Assembly: GCA_002471665.1 (NCBI GenBank)
Contig: DKQK01000009.1
Coordinates: forward strand, 36,020-100,019
DNA from: Gammaproteobacteria bacterium UBA7310
Lineage (GTDB): Bacteria > Pseudomonadota > Gammaproteobacteria > Pseudomonadales > Ketobacteraceae
DNA: 64,000 nt
Reading direction: 5' to 3'
Positions 44,672 through 53,441 of this stretch are shown piece after piece. A program made the translations under genes and the position numbers. Position 1 is the stretch's first letter. Every line of letters begins with the position of its first letter. The notes beneath the pieces were generated by a model that had not been told where the DNA came from, did not search any database, and worked only from the letters and a program-made list of their open reading frames with translations.

Positions 44672-45973
44672 ATGGGCAAGAGTGTCGTTATTCTGGGCAC
44701 CCAGTGGGGTGATGAAGGCAAGGGTAAAATCGTCGATCTGTTAACCGATCGAGTCGCCTGCGTGGTGCGGTTTCAGGGTGGCCACAACGCGGGCCACACA
44801 CTGGTGATTGATGGTGTTAAAACAGCGTTGCATCTGATTCCTTCAGGTATTCTGCGTGATAACGTGAAATGTCTGATCGGTAACGGCGTGGTGTTGGCGC
44901 CGGATGCTCTGCTGAGAGAGATGGCCATGCTCGAGGAGCGTGGCGTACCGGTGCGTGAGCGCTTGCGCCTGAGCCCGGCGTGCCCCTTGATTCTGCCCTA
45001 CCATGTCGCCCTGGATAAGGCTCGGGAAGCAGCGCGGGGCAAAGCGGCAATTGGCACCACCGGCCGTGGTATCGGCCCTGCCTACGAAGACAAAGTGGCG
45101 CGCCGTGGGCTGCGTCTGGGCGATGTGTTTCATCGTGAACGTTTTGCTTCCAAGTTGGGTGAAGTGCTGGATTATCATAATTTCACCCTGAAGCATTACT
45201 ACAAGGTGGATACACTGGATTTTCAGAAACTGCTGGACGAAACCCTGGAAATGGGCGAGCAACTGAAGCCTATGGTGGCCGATGTCACCGAAATACTGCA
45301 CCAGCACCGCCTGGCGGGTGACAACATTCTGTTTGAAGGGGCCCAGGGCACCCTGCTGGACATTGACCACGGCACTTATCCATTTGTTACTTCATCCAAT
45401 ACCAGTGCCGGTGGTACGGCAACGGGCTCCGGCTTTGGCCCATTGTTTCTGGACTACGTGATGGGCATTACCAAAGCCTATACCACTCGCGTCGGTTCCG
45501 GCCCGTTCCCCACGGAATTGTTTGACGAAGTGGGTGATCACCTGCGGGAAAAGGGCCATGAGTTTGGTACCACCACCGGCCGTACCCGGCGTTGTGGCTG
45601 GTTTGACGCGGTTGCGCTGCGCCGGGCCATGCAGATCAATTCGGTAACCGGTTTGTGCCTGACTAAGCTGGATGTATTGGATGGTTTGGATGTGATCCGC
45701 ATCTGTATCGGCTACCAGGATGAGAAGGGCAATCGAATAGATGCGTTCCCGGTGGATGCGGCTGACTATGATGGCATCGAGCCGATCTATGAAGAAATCG
45801 CCGGCTGGAAAGATTCCACCTTTGGCGCCAAGTGTATGGAAGATTTACCGGCCAATGCCGTTGCCTACGTGAAAAAGCTGGAAGAGGCGGTGGGCGCCCC
45901 CATTGATATTATTTCAACGGGCCCGGATCGTAATGAAACCATGATTCTACGCAATCCCTTTAACGGCGAGTAA
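44672..45973 (+). CDS. purA: Adenylosuccinate synthetase
   Basis: 433 residues from the ATG at 44672 (a TTG at 44654 is in frame). GTP-binding start VVILGTQWGDEGKGKIVDLL, FQGGHNAGHTL, IGTTGRGIGPAYEDK and TTTGRTRRCGW are all conserved. Converts IMP and aspartate to adenylosuccinate. Separated from hisZ by 25 bases, so probably cotranscribed. Confidence 0.98.
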   Translation: MGKSVVILGTQWGDEGKGKIVDLLTDRVACVVRFQGGHNAGHTLVIDGVKTALHLIPSGILRDNVKCLIGNGVVLAPDALLREMAMLEERGVPVRERLRLSPACPLILPYHVALDKAREAARGKAAIGTTGRGIGPAYEDKVARRGLRLGDVFHRERFASKLGEVLDYHNFTLKHYYKVDTLDFQKLLDETLEMGEQLKPMVADVTEILHQHRLAGDNILFEGAQGTLLDIDHGTYPFVTSSNTSAGGTATGSGFGPLFLDYVMGITKAYTTRVGSGPFPTELFDEVGDHLREKGHEFGTTTGRTRRCGWFDAVALRRAMQINSVTGLCLTKLDVLDGLDVIRICIGYQDEKGNRIDAFPVDAADYDGIEPIYEEIAGWKDSTFGAKCMEDLPANAVAYVKKLEEAVGAPIDIISTGPDRNETMILRNPFNGE

Positions 45974-45982
45974 TGTGAATCA

Positions 45983-46022
45983 CCCATAAAAAAAGCCTCT
46001 TCTGTGAGGCTTTTTTTATGGG
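45983..46022. terminator. Bidirectional terminator with 17-bp perfect stem
   Basis: CCCATAAAAAAAGCCTC (45983-45999) and its exact complement (46006-46022) with a 6-base loop; T-runs in both directions. Serves purA and the convergent histidine kinase gene, whose last codons and TAA stop (46018-46016) lie inside the right arm. Confidence 0.92.
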
Positions 46023-49000
46023 CTGCCATAGCGCTGCTCGGGGTGGTGGTGCAAATATTCTGTAAATAGCTCCTCAATGGTTTGATGCTGTTGAAGGATG
46101 TCTTCCATCAGCGGCATCAGGTTTTCGGTTGCTCCCGCCCGTAATGCGGCCTCCAGTTTTTCTGCCGCCCCCGTCAGGTGCAGTGCGCTGAGATTGGCTG
46201 CAACGCCTTTCAAGGTGTGCACGGCGTGTATTCCCGCAGCGATGTCGCCGTCCACAAGGGCTTGCCTGAGTTCATCCAGCAGCGTGGTGCTACTGGTCAT
46301 GAACATGGTTATCAACGTTTGCAAGCGCTCAGGTTTGTTGCGTACTCGTTTTAACGCATCCGCCTGATCCCACGGCACCCCATCGTCGCCGGTCAGATCA
46401 GGCAACGGCTGTGGCACCCGGTCCGTTAGCCAGAGGCTCAGTTTTTCGAACAGTTCATCGATGTTGATGGGTTTGGACAGATAATCATTCATACCGGCTT
46501 CCAGGCATTTTTCCCGGTCACCGGCCATGGCGTTGGCGGTCATGGCAATAATCGGGATGGTCTGGTGTTTATCCCCGGCCAGTCCCTGTCGAATGGCTCG
46601 GCTTGTGCTGTAGCCATCCAGCACCGGCATCTGGCAATCCATCAACACCAGATTGTAGGGATATTTGGGGTCTGAATTCCGGATCAGCGCCAGGGCCTTC
46701 TTACCGTGGTCGGCCATGTCGCAATGCAGGCCAATCTCCTCCAACATGCCCTGTACCACGGTTTGATTAATACTGTTGTCCTCCACAACCAATAAGCGAC
46801 ATGGCTCTGGCCAATGGCCTGGCATCGGCGAGGTATTGCCGGCCAGGCTTTTCAGATAGTGATGAGTGACCAGGGGCGATGCTTTGGCCAGGGCATCGCC
46901 ATCTTCCAGCAAGACTGCCAGGGCGTCCTGCAGATCCGACAACGTCATGGGCTTGGTAAAGTAACCATCGAACCCGATGGCGGCGAATTTGGCTGCATCA
47001 CCCCGGTTGCCGATGGCGGTCATCATGATCATTTTGGTTGATGCGAAGTTCGGGTTTTCGCGTATGGCCTGCCCCAGTTGGTTGCCGCCCATATCCGGCA
47101 ACAGCCTATCCATAAACACCACGGCATAATGCGGTGCATCCGGGTTCTCCAGTTTGGCGTTCATCATGTGCAAGGCCCGCGCGGCGTTGTCGGCCAGGTC
47201 AACCCGGGCACCCCAGAGTTCAAGCTGCCGGCGCAGAACTTCGCGGTTGGTACCGTTTTCATCCACCACCAGTAAAGGAACGTTTTCGATGTTGGCGCTG
47301 GGTACAGTGGCGCGGGACAAACGGCTGGGTTGCAATGGCAGATAAAAGCGAAAGCAGCTGCCTTTGCCCTCTTCACTGGAGACCTGAATATCACCTTGCA
47401 TCAATTGGCAGAGCTGTTTGACGATGGCCAGGCCCAAACCCGTGCCGCCAAAGCGTCGGGTGGTGGAAGCGTCCACCTGAGTGAAGGAATCGAATATATG
47501 CTGGGTACGGTCCTTGGGGATCCCCATCCCGGTATCGCTGACTGAGCACTCGAACTGGTAACGGTAATCGTCGGTGGTGTTCAGCATCGCGCAAATGACG
47601 ATTTCACCTTCTGCAGTGAACTTGATGGCGTTACTCACCAGGTTGGACAGGATCTGTCGTATACGGCCGGGGTCGCCTCTTACCATGCTGTGTTCGATGC
47701 CTACGGTATCCAATATTAGTTGGAGGCCTTTCTCGTGCGCTTTGTGAGCTACGGTTTCGACAAAATCCCCCAGCATGGCACTGAGATCAAAATCGATGTA
47801 TTCGATATCCAGGCGGCCAGCTTCGATTTTGGAAAAATCCAGAATGTCATTGATGATAACCAACAGTGATTCCGCGCTGTTCATGGCCAGTCGGGCCTGG
47901 TATTGCTGGTCGGCATTGAGTTTGGTGCGCAGCAGCAGGCCCAGCATACCCAGTACACCGTTCATGGGCGTGCGGATTTCATGGCTCATGGTGGCCAGAA
48001 ATTCACTCTTGGCCCGGGCCGCCCCCTCTGCTGCGTCACGGGCTTCCCGTAACTCCTGTTGCACCGCTTTTTGTTGGGTGATGTCGGTACGCATGGCAAT
48101 GTAGCGCTCGATCTTGCCGGTGTGATTCTTGATGGGGGCAATGGTGGTCGCAACCCAATACAGTTGCCCGTTCTTGGCCCGATTGCAGATCTCAGCGTGC
48201 CAGACCGCACCGCTGGAAATGGTTTTGTACATATTTCGAAAGAAGGATTTGGGATGATAGCCCGAGTTTAAAATTCGATGATTGTTGCCCACCAGTTCTG
48301 CAGACGGGTAACCGCTCACCTCTTCAAATTTTTTATTCACATACAGTATGGTGCCTTCAACGTCGGTTATGGCAATGATGGCATGATGAGACAGAGCCGA
48401 TTGCTGCTCGCTCAATTCGATCAGCGCTGCTCGGGTAGCCGTTTCGCTGATTCTCAATTTTCCTTCATAGCGTTCACGACTTGCCATCATCCGGTTGACG
48501 CTGTCGGCCAGGATTTTGATTTCATGTTTGCCTTTTACCTGCACGGGTTCGGTCGGTTCGTTGCGGGCGAAGGCCTCCATGGTTGCACTGAGCCGGGTGA
48601 TAGGGCGTGTTAATCGCTTGGATACGTAAAGTGATGCGGTGGTAATGATGACTGTGCTGATAACCAGCAGCATCAGGTTGAACCTGGCCAGCCAATTACT
48701 GGCGGAATAAGCTGCCGCCTGGTCGATTTCACTGATCAGGACCCATTGGATGTTGCCGATGGTTAGACTGTTATGCTGTCCCAGCACGCCTTTCTGCAAC
48801 GGGTTGACGTATTGCTGGGTAGTGCTTGATGTTGCAATCTGTTGCCACTGGGTAAAAGTGGGTGTTGCGATTCGCTTTTGCAACACATCGGGTTCATGTC
48901 CCGCCAGGGGAGACCGTAACAGGCCATCGGTTCCCACCAGATAGTGATACACCTGATCTTGCTCTTCATGGGCCAACAGGGCATACAGCCGATCAAGGCG

Positions 49001-49642
49001 AATTTGCATGGCAAACGCCCCTTGTATTTCTCCATTATCATCGCGTAGAGGGGCCACTAAAAAACCGCACAAAAGGTTGTTTGATGGTGGGTAGCGTTCG
49101 ATGTCCGAGAATATTGCTCGGTCTTGGGCCAGCGACTGTGACACTGCACCGGCAAAGCGCGATTGTTGCAGAGGGCCGGTAAAAAGGTTGCTGCCCAGGT
49201 CACTTTGCTGTGCTTCACTAAAGAGTATGTTGCCGTTGAGATCAATCAAAAACAGATCGTAGATATAGTCGTAATGGTTGCGGATATCGCGCAGGTCCGA
49301 CCGCGCAGCTTTGTTTATGGTTTGCCATTGTGATGATTCGATGAAGAGCTCCACCGGCAGACCGCTGCGGCGTAGTGCCTCCGACAGTGTATTCAGTAAG
49401 GCCTGGTTTTTTGCGGAACTGGCCTGCAATCTCAAATCCATCCAGCGATAATCAAACCAATTGTTGATAAAGCGGATTTTTTCGTCGGCGCTCTGGCCCA
49501 GGCTCTGCTCGGCAGCCTGGTGTAGGCTTTCCCGGCTTTGAAAATAGCTGATCAGCGCAACCACCAGCCAGGGTAAAAGACCCACCACCAGAAACCAGCC
49601 TGTCAGTTGCCTGCTAAGGGTGCCTGTTTTGCCCATCTTCAT
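46016..49642 (-). CDS. Hybrid sensor histidine kinase (Cache-HAMP-PAS-HisKA-HATPase-REC-REC-HPt)
   Basis: 1208 residues. TM1 about 14-33, periplasmic Cache-like sensor about 34-315, TM2 about 321-341, HAMP about 342-392, PAS about 415-525, HisKA with phospho-His554 (MSHEIRTPMNGV), HATPase_c about 655-770 (NAIKF, DTGMGIP, GTGLGLAI), receiver 1 about 790-910 with Asp845, receiver 2 about 948-1072 with Asp1002 (VLMDCQMPVLDG), and HPt with His1142 (HTLKGVAANL). In receiver 1 the acidic pair before strand 1 reads VVDENGTNR, so Asp-Glu is kept. BarA/ArcB-like phosphorelay topology. No response regulator gene is adjacent: orphan kinase with unknown signal. Confidence 0.92.
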   Translation of the reverse strand: MKMGKTGTLSRQLTGWFLVVGLLPWLVVALISYFQSRESLHQAAEQSLGQSADEKIRFINNWFDYRWMDLRLQASSAKNQALLNTLSEALRRSGLPVELFIESSQWQTINKAARSDLRDIRNHYDYIYDLFLIDLNGNILFSEAQQSDLGSNLFTGPLQQSRFAGAVSQSLAQDRAIFSDIERYPPSNNLLCGFLVAPLRDDNGEIQGAFAMQIRLDRLYALLAHEEQDQVYHYLVGTDGLLRSPLAGHEPDVLQKRIATPTFTQWQQIATSSTTQQYVNPLQKGVLGQHNSLTIGNIQWVLISEIDQAAAYSASNWLARFNLMLLVISTVIITTASLYVSKRLTRPITRLSATMEAFARNEPTEPVQVKGKHEIKILADSVNRMMASRERYEGKLRISETATRAALIELSEQQSALSHHAIIAITDVEGTILYVNKKFEEVSGYPSAELVGNNHRILNSGYHPKSFFRNMYKTISSGAVWHAEICNRAKNGQLYWVATTIAPIKNHTGKIERYIAMRTDITQQKAVQQELREARDAAEGAARAKSEFLATMSHEIRTPMNGVLGMLGLLLRTKLNADQQYQARLAMNSAESLLVIINDILDFSKIEAGRLDIEYIDFDLSAMLGDFVETVAHKAHEKGLQLILDTVGIEHSMVRGDPGRIRQILSNLVSNAIKFTAEGEIVICAMLNTTDDYRYQFECSVSDTGMGIPKDRTQHIFDSFTQVDASTTRRFGGTGLGLAIVKQLCQLMQGDIQVSSEEGKGSCFRFYLPLQPSRLSRATVPSANIENVPLLVVDENGTNREVLRRQLELWGARVDLADNAARALHMMNAKLENPDAPHYAVVFMDRLLPDMGGNQLGQAIRENPNFASTKMIMMTAIGNRGDAAKFAAIGFDGYFTKPMTLSDLQDALAVLLEDGDALAKASPLVTHHYLKSLAGNTSPMPGHWPEPCRLLVVEDNSINQTVVQGMLEEIGLHCDMADHGKKALALIRNSDPKYPYNLVLMDCQMPVLDGYSTSRAIRQGLAGDKHQTIPIIAMTANAMAGDREKCLEAGMNDYLSKPINIDELFEKLSLWLTDRVPQPLPDLTGDDGVPWDQADALKRVRNKPERLQTLITMFMTSSTTLLDELRQALVDGDIAAGIHAVHTLKGVAANLSALHLTGAAEKLEAALRAGATENLMPLMEDILQQHQTIEELFTEYLHHHPEQRYGSP

Positions 49643-49717
49643 GACGCCTGTACCCGTCCTTTGGGTGGGGTTTGTGTGAATGTTAAGGATAGTTCAGGCT
49701 ACGGAAGGGGCTAATTC

Positions 49718-49757
49718 GGCACATTGATACAAATATCATGATATGTATCAATGTGCC
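49718..49757. promoter_or_regulatory. 40-bp palindrome, candidate operator
   Basis: GGCACATTGATACA (49718-49731) and TGTATCAATGTGCC (49744-49757) are perfect 14-base arms around an AT-rich 12-base centre that itself contains TATCATGATA. It lies between the histidine kinase gene (start 49642) and the DUF2236 gene (start 49809), where a TetR-type or similar dimeric regulator would bind. No such regulator is adjacent. Confidence 0.7.
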
Positions 49758-49808
49758 GGGCTGGTGGTGTTTTATCATCAGGTCTGTACTTACAGAGGGG
49801 CACCGCTG

Positions 49809-50816
49809 ATGACATCACCTGAAACCAAAAAAAGAGATGAAAAACAAAAAGATAAACTATCGTCACTGAAGCAGAAAGCGATTACCAAAGAGGATTTGCA
49901 CGGCCGGCTGGAGGAGATGAGCAAGCGTGTACTGGACCCGAAGGTGGGGCTGTATGGCCCCCAATCCCAGTCCTGGCGGGTTAACAGATATACGTCGGTG
50001 ATGATGGGGGCAGGCTGTGCCAATTTGCTGCAACTGGCCCATCCCTGGGTATCCCAGGCAATAGATCAGCATTCACAAACCCAAACCGATCCCTTCGGCC
50101 GCCTGCGGCGTACCTTTCTGAACGTGCATACCATGGTGTTTGGCAGCCTGGATCAGGTTCTGGATGCTGCCATCAAGGTGCACAGTATCCATGCCAAAAT
50201 TACCGGGCAAGCCAGTGAAAGTGCGGGGCAAACCCGCAAAGGCAGCGCGTATTTTGCCAATCAGATCGGTGCGATGCTGTGGGTGCATGCCACCCTTTGG
50301 ATCACCGGGCTCAGGGTGTACGAACTGTTTCACAAGCCCTTAACTGCTCTGGAGAAAGAGCAGTATTATCAGGAGTCGAAACTGTTTGCCTTCTTATTCG
50401 GCATCCCCGAATCGGCCATGCCGGACACTTGGCAGGATTTTCTTGATTACTACCATGGGGTTATCCAATCCGATGAACTCGCCGTTGGTGAAGTGGGCCG
50501 CCAGTTGGTGGATTACATTTTTTCCATGAAGGCGTTTCTCAAGCCGGTGCTGAACCGACACAAAATGCACACAGCCGTGCTGTTGCCCGAGCGTCTGCGC
50601 CTTGATTTCGGTTTTCCCCAGGTAACGCCTGCATTGCAGAAACAATTTGATCGGGATGTGAAACTGGCCCGGGGATTTTTTGCTGTGTCACCCGATGCCA
50701 TCAAATTCATGCCACCTTACCTGGAAGCCAGCCACCGGATCAGGAGTGAATCCACGGATCTGGTTACCCGTTTCAGCAATCGCATTCTATATGGCCAGCC
50801 ACTGCTGGTGTCGTGA
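49809..50816 (+). CDS. MpaB/Lcp-type DUF2236 oxygenase-like protein
   Basis: 335 residues from the ATG at 49809 (GAGGGGC upstream); the upstream ATG at 49743 lies inside the palindrome. The signature NLLQLAHPWVSQAIDQHS with later LRRTFLNVHTMVFGS marks the DUF2236 family, which includes fungal MpaB and the haem-dependent rubber oxygenase Lcp; the His of LAHP and later HATLW are candidate haem or metal ligands. A charged Lys/Glu-rich N-terminal segment precedes the domain. Substrate unknown; lipid or hydrocarbon oxidation is plausible for the family but not shown. Confidence 0.82.
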   Translation: MTSPETKKRDEKQKDKLSSLKQKAITKEDLHGRLEEMSKRVLDPKVGLYGPQSQSWRVNRYTSVMMGAGCANLLQLAHPWVSQAIDQHSQTQTDPFGRLRRTFLNVHTMVFGSLDQVLDAAIKVHSIHAKITGQASESAGQTRKGSAYFANQIGAMLWVHATLWITGLRVYELFHKPLTALEKEQYYQESKLFAFLFGIPESAMPDTWQDFLDYYHGVIQSDELAVGEVGRQLVDYIFSMKAFLKPVLNRHKMHTAVLLPERLRLDFGFPQVTPALQKQFDRDVKLARGFFAVSPDAIKFMPPYLEASHRIRSESTDLVTRFSNRILYGQPLLVS

Positions 50817-50834
50817 CGGCTTTTTTGTCTGGAT

Positions 50835-51662
50835 TCACGCCAGTGCCTGCCAGAACATGCCGGCGGCGATCATCAGCATCAGGCAGGCGAAGCCCGTTTG
50901 AAGCTTTGGTCCCGCCAGTCGACTGGCGGTCAGGCGGCCCAATAACATCCCCGCCAGTGCGCCGCCCACAAAAGGGGCTGCAATCATCAGGTCCAGTGGT
51001 TGCCCCTTGGTAATGGAGATGGCAACAGTGCCGGCGCTGGTGAGGGCAATGGCCATCAATGAGGTGGCCACGGCAGAATGGAACGACAAGTCGGAAACGG
51101 CCCTGAGGATGGGTACAATCACAAACCCGCCACCCACACCCAGCAGACCGGAGAGAAACCCGGTGGTTAGTCCGCCGCTGGAGATGGCCAGGGCGCAGGG
51201 GCGTGTCCAGCGCAAGCGACCGGTAGCGGGGTTCATCTTGCATACCGGTTCCGATGGATTCTCCTGCTCCCCCTTGAGGCCGGCACGTACGATTTTGGAT
51301 TCTTCCGGTGCCGTGCGTGCCCGCAGGATCATGCGCACACTCACATACAGCAGTACCAGGGCAAAACCGCTGCTGAGAATGGGCAAGGGCAGCCAATGAG
51401 CGGCTGTCAGGCCAAGGGGAGCCGTGAGCAGACCGGCGCCACTCATGACCAACGCCGCACGGTAACGTACGATGCCCTGGGGCCAGGCACTCAGGGTACC
51501 CAGAGTGGCAGCGGCACTGACCGCCAGTAATGCGGTGGGAGCGGCCTGGGGCAGGGTCCATCCCATACCCCAGATCAGAAGCGGAACGGCAATAACGGAG
51601 CCGCCTGCACCGGTCAGGCCCAAAATCAAACCTACCAATGCGCCGAGAAAGGCCGCTAACAT
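50835..51662 (-). CDS. TauE/SafE (TSUP) family sulfite/organosulfur exporter
   Basis: 275 residues, 7-8 membrane helices. Opens with AAFLGALVGLILGLTGAGGSVIAVPLL, the family signature repeated in the second half as GLTTGFLSGLLGVGGGFVIVPIL. A charged loop (about 110-145) separates the halves. Third gene downstream of bigR on the minus strand; members in this setting export sulfite produced by persulfide oxidation. Cotranscription with the DUF442 gene 13 bases upstream is likely. Confidence 0.9.
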   Translation of the reverse strand: MLAAFLGALVGLILGLTGAGGSVIAVPLLIWGMGWTLPQAAPTALLAVSAAATLGTLSAWPQGIVRYRAALVMSGAGLLTAPLGLTAAHWLPLPILSSGFALVLLYVSVRMILRARTAPEESKIVRAGLKGEQENPSEPVCKMNPATGRLRWTRPCALAISSGGLTTGFLSGLLGVGGGFVIVPILRAVSDLSFHSAVATSLMAIALTSAGTVAISITKGQPLDLMIAAPFVGGALAGMLLGRLTASRLAGPKLQTGFACLMLMIAAGMFWQALA

Positions 51663-51675
51663 CAGTTCAGGAGCA

Positions 51676-52128
51676 TCAGGCCGGTTGCCGGCGCATGATG
51701 TCCATTACGCCGGCTTCCAGCTTGGTCAGGCCGGCATTGCGCCCGGTGGCCATCGCCTCAGCGGCACTTTTGCCTCCGAACCAGTATTCTTTCAAGGCCA
51801 TCAAGGCACCCACCCGATTGGCGCTGCGACAGTGCACCAGAACCGGGTGCCGCTCGCAATCGTCCATCACCTCCGCCAGCTGCCTGGCGGCCTCAATGGT
51901 GAGATCCTGTGCACTGCGAATGGGTATGTTGAAGTACGCCATACCCAGGGCTTGCACCGAGGATGCCTCGTTGGGGGGCGTCTCTTCCAGTGGGCACAGA
52001 TTGATAATGGTTTTGACACCCTTCTTGGCGGCATCCTGCAGGTCCTGCTCTGTGGGCATGCCACAGGCCAGAACGTCCGCTTGGGGAGTACACAGGTTGG
52101 GTACGTTTATGGGATGGTCATTCAGCAT
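51676..52128 (-). CDS. DUF442 sulfurtransferase/phosphatase-like protein (Blh N-domain type)
   Basis: 150 residues. Protein-tyrosine-phosphatase-like fold with the active-site loop HCRSANRVGA, nucleophile Cys100 and Arg105, a CX4R spacing typical of this family and one residue shorter than CX5R. The N-terminal part of the fused Blh protein of other bacteria; that protein joins a sulfurtransferase with a persulfide dioxygenase. Here it is a separate gene between bigR and the TSUP exporter. Confidence 0.88.
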   Translation of the reverse strand: MLNDHPINVPNLCTPQADVLACGMPTEQDLQDAAKKGVKTIINLCPLEETPPNEASSVQALGMAYFNIPIRSAQDLTIEAARQLAEVMDDCERHPVLVHCRSANRVGALMALKEYWFGGKSAAEAMATGRNAGLTKLEAGVMDIMRRQPA

Positions 52129-52137
52129 GATGGCTCC

Positions 52138-52446
52138 TTACTGGTTTCCGCAAAAGTGTTGGTGCAGCAGGGTAACAATATCCATGGCGGGGCCCTCGGC
52201 CACTGAATAGAAAATGGTTTGTGCCTGACGCCGGGTTTTCACCAGCCCCTGATTGCGCAGTACCGCCAGATGCTGGGACAGGGCGGATTGAGACAGATCC
52301 AGCTGCTCATTCAGTTCCCGCACACAGCATTCTCTCTGGGAGAGGGTGCACATGATCATCAGGCGGTTAGGATTGGACAGAGCCTGCATCAGTTCCGCTG
52401 CATCCTGGGCATGGATTCGGAGTTCTTCTAGATCGGTTGCTTGCAT
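52138..52446 (-). CDS. bigR: BigR/SqrR-type ArsR-family persulfide-sensing repressor
   Basis: 102 residues. ArsR winged helix with recognition region LDLSQSALSQHLAVLRNQGLV. Cysteines Cys40/Cys41 before the first HTH helix and Cys99 near the C-terminus match the redox pair of BigR and SqrR, which form a tetrasulfide bridge on persulfide exposure and leave DNA. The classic ArsR metal motif ELCVCDL is changed to RECCVREL. Divergent from the persulfide dioxygenase-like gene; operator lies between them. Confidence 0.88.
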   Translation of the reverse strand: MQATDLEELRIHAQDAAELMQALSNPNRLMIMCTLSQRECCVRELNEQLDLSQSALSQHLAVLRNQGLVKTRRQAQTIFYSVAEGPAMDIVTLLHQHFCGNQ

Positions 52447-52454
52447 GTTGATGA

Positions 52455-52477
52455 ATTCTAATTTAGATTATTCTAAT
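52455..52477. promoter_or_regulatory. BigR operator
   Basis: ATTCTAAT occurs twice (52455-52462 and 52470-52477), with TTAGA between, so that TCTAA-T-TTAGA (52457-52467) and TTAGA-TTAT-TCTAA (52463-52476) are inverted repeats. It starts 9 bases from the bigR ATG in the divergent region and suits a dimeric ArsR regulator controlling both sides. Confidence 0.75.
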
Positions 52478-52532
52478 ATAATGGTTTTCTCTACTTAACG
52501 CAATTCTGGCAGGAATTGACGCAGGTGGCATC

Positions 52533-53399
52533 ATGACAGACCCGGTAATTAAAGCATTTTTTGATTCAGGTACCTCCACCATCAGTTATGTGGTCCACGA
52601 CGGACAGGGTGGCCCCTGTGCCATTATTGATCCGGTGCTGGATTTCGACCCCAAGGCCGCCCGCATTACCACCCACCAGGCGCAGTCGATTGTGGATTAT
52701 GTGTCGGCATCGGGGCTGGCGGTGGAATGGATTCTGGAAACCCATGCCCATGCAGATCATCTGTCGGCGGCATTCTGGTTGCAGCAAAAAGTGGGAGGGA
52801 AAATCGCCATCGGTGAGGGGATCACTGGAGTGCAATCGCATTTTGCCCGCCTGTTTAACCTGGGAGCTGAGTTTGTTGCCGATGGCTCCCAGTTTGATCA
52901 TTTGTTTCAGGCCGGTGAGCGTTTCAGCATCGGAACACTACAGGCCAGCGTTTTGTCCACGCCCGGGCATACGCCGGCCTGTATCAGTTACCACATCGAA
53001 GACTGTGTTTTTGTCGGTGATACCTTATTCATGCCGGATTACGGCACTGCCCGTGCTGATTTTCCCGGTGGTGATGCCCGTGCCCTTTACCACTCGATTC
53101 AGCGTATTTTGGCTTTGCCCGGGCCGACCCGGCTGTTCATGTGCCATGACTATCAACCTGGGGGCCGGGCAGCGCAGTGGGAAACCACCGTGGCCCAGCA
53201 GCGCGCCGATAACGTGATGATACGGGAAGGCATCAGTGAAGCGGAGTTCGTCACCGCCAGGCAGGAAAAGGATGCCACACTTGCGGCACCGGTGCTGATT
53301 CTGCCGTCGCTGCAGGTAAATATTCGGGCCGGGCAATTACCGGCGGCGGAATCCAATGGAGTTCAATACCTGAAACTGCCCTTGAATCAGTTGGGATAG
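52533..53399 (+). CDS. MBL-fold persulfide dioxygenase-like hydrolase (Blh C-domain type)
   Basis: 288 residues. Metallo-beta-lactamase fold with HXHXDH (ETHAHADHLSAA), GHTPACISYHIED, VGDTLFMPDYGTARADFPGG and MCHDY, which supply the ETHE1/Blh iron ligands. Oxidises glutathione persulfide to sulfite and glutathione. Divergent from bigR across the operator, so repressed by BigR in the usual model; the sulfite would leave through the TSUP exporter. Confidence 0.9.
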   Translation: MTDPVIKAFFDSGTSTISYVVHDGQGGPCAIIDPVLDFDPKAARITTHQAQSIVDYVSASGLAVEWILETHAHADHLSAAFWLQQKVGGKIAIGEGITGVQSHFARLFNLGAEFVADGSQFDHLFQAGERFSIGTLQASVLSTPGHTPACISYHIEDCVFVGDTLFMPDYGTARADFPGGDARALYHSIQRILALPGPTRLFMCHDYQPGGRAAQWETTVAQQRADNVMIREGISEAEFVTARQEKDATLAAPVLILPSLQVNIRAGQLPAAESNGVQYLKLPLNQLG

Positions 53400-53441
53400 G
53401 CCGTGGTATGATCGCCCCCTTCATGTCATAAGGGGTGAGTG

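Noticed and set aside
49743..49808. Upstream ATG extension of the DUF2236 gene
   Set aside because: The ATG lies in the palindromic operator and has no ribosome site; the ATG at 49809 has GAGGGGC at suitable distance.
50773..51561. 262-codon minus-strand frame overlapping the TSUP exporter in another phase
   Set aside because: The TSUP frame has clear membrane repeats and a start with proper context; this one is Arg/Gly/His-rich without a fold pattern.
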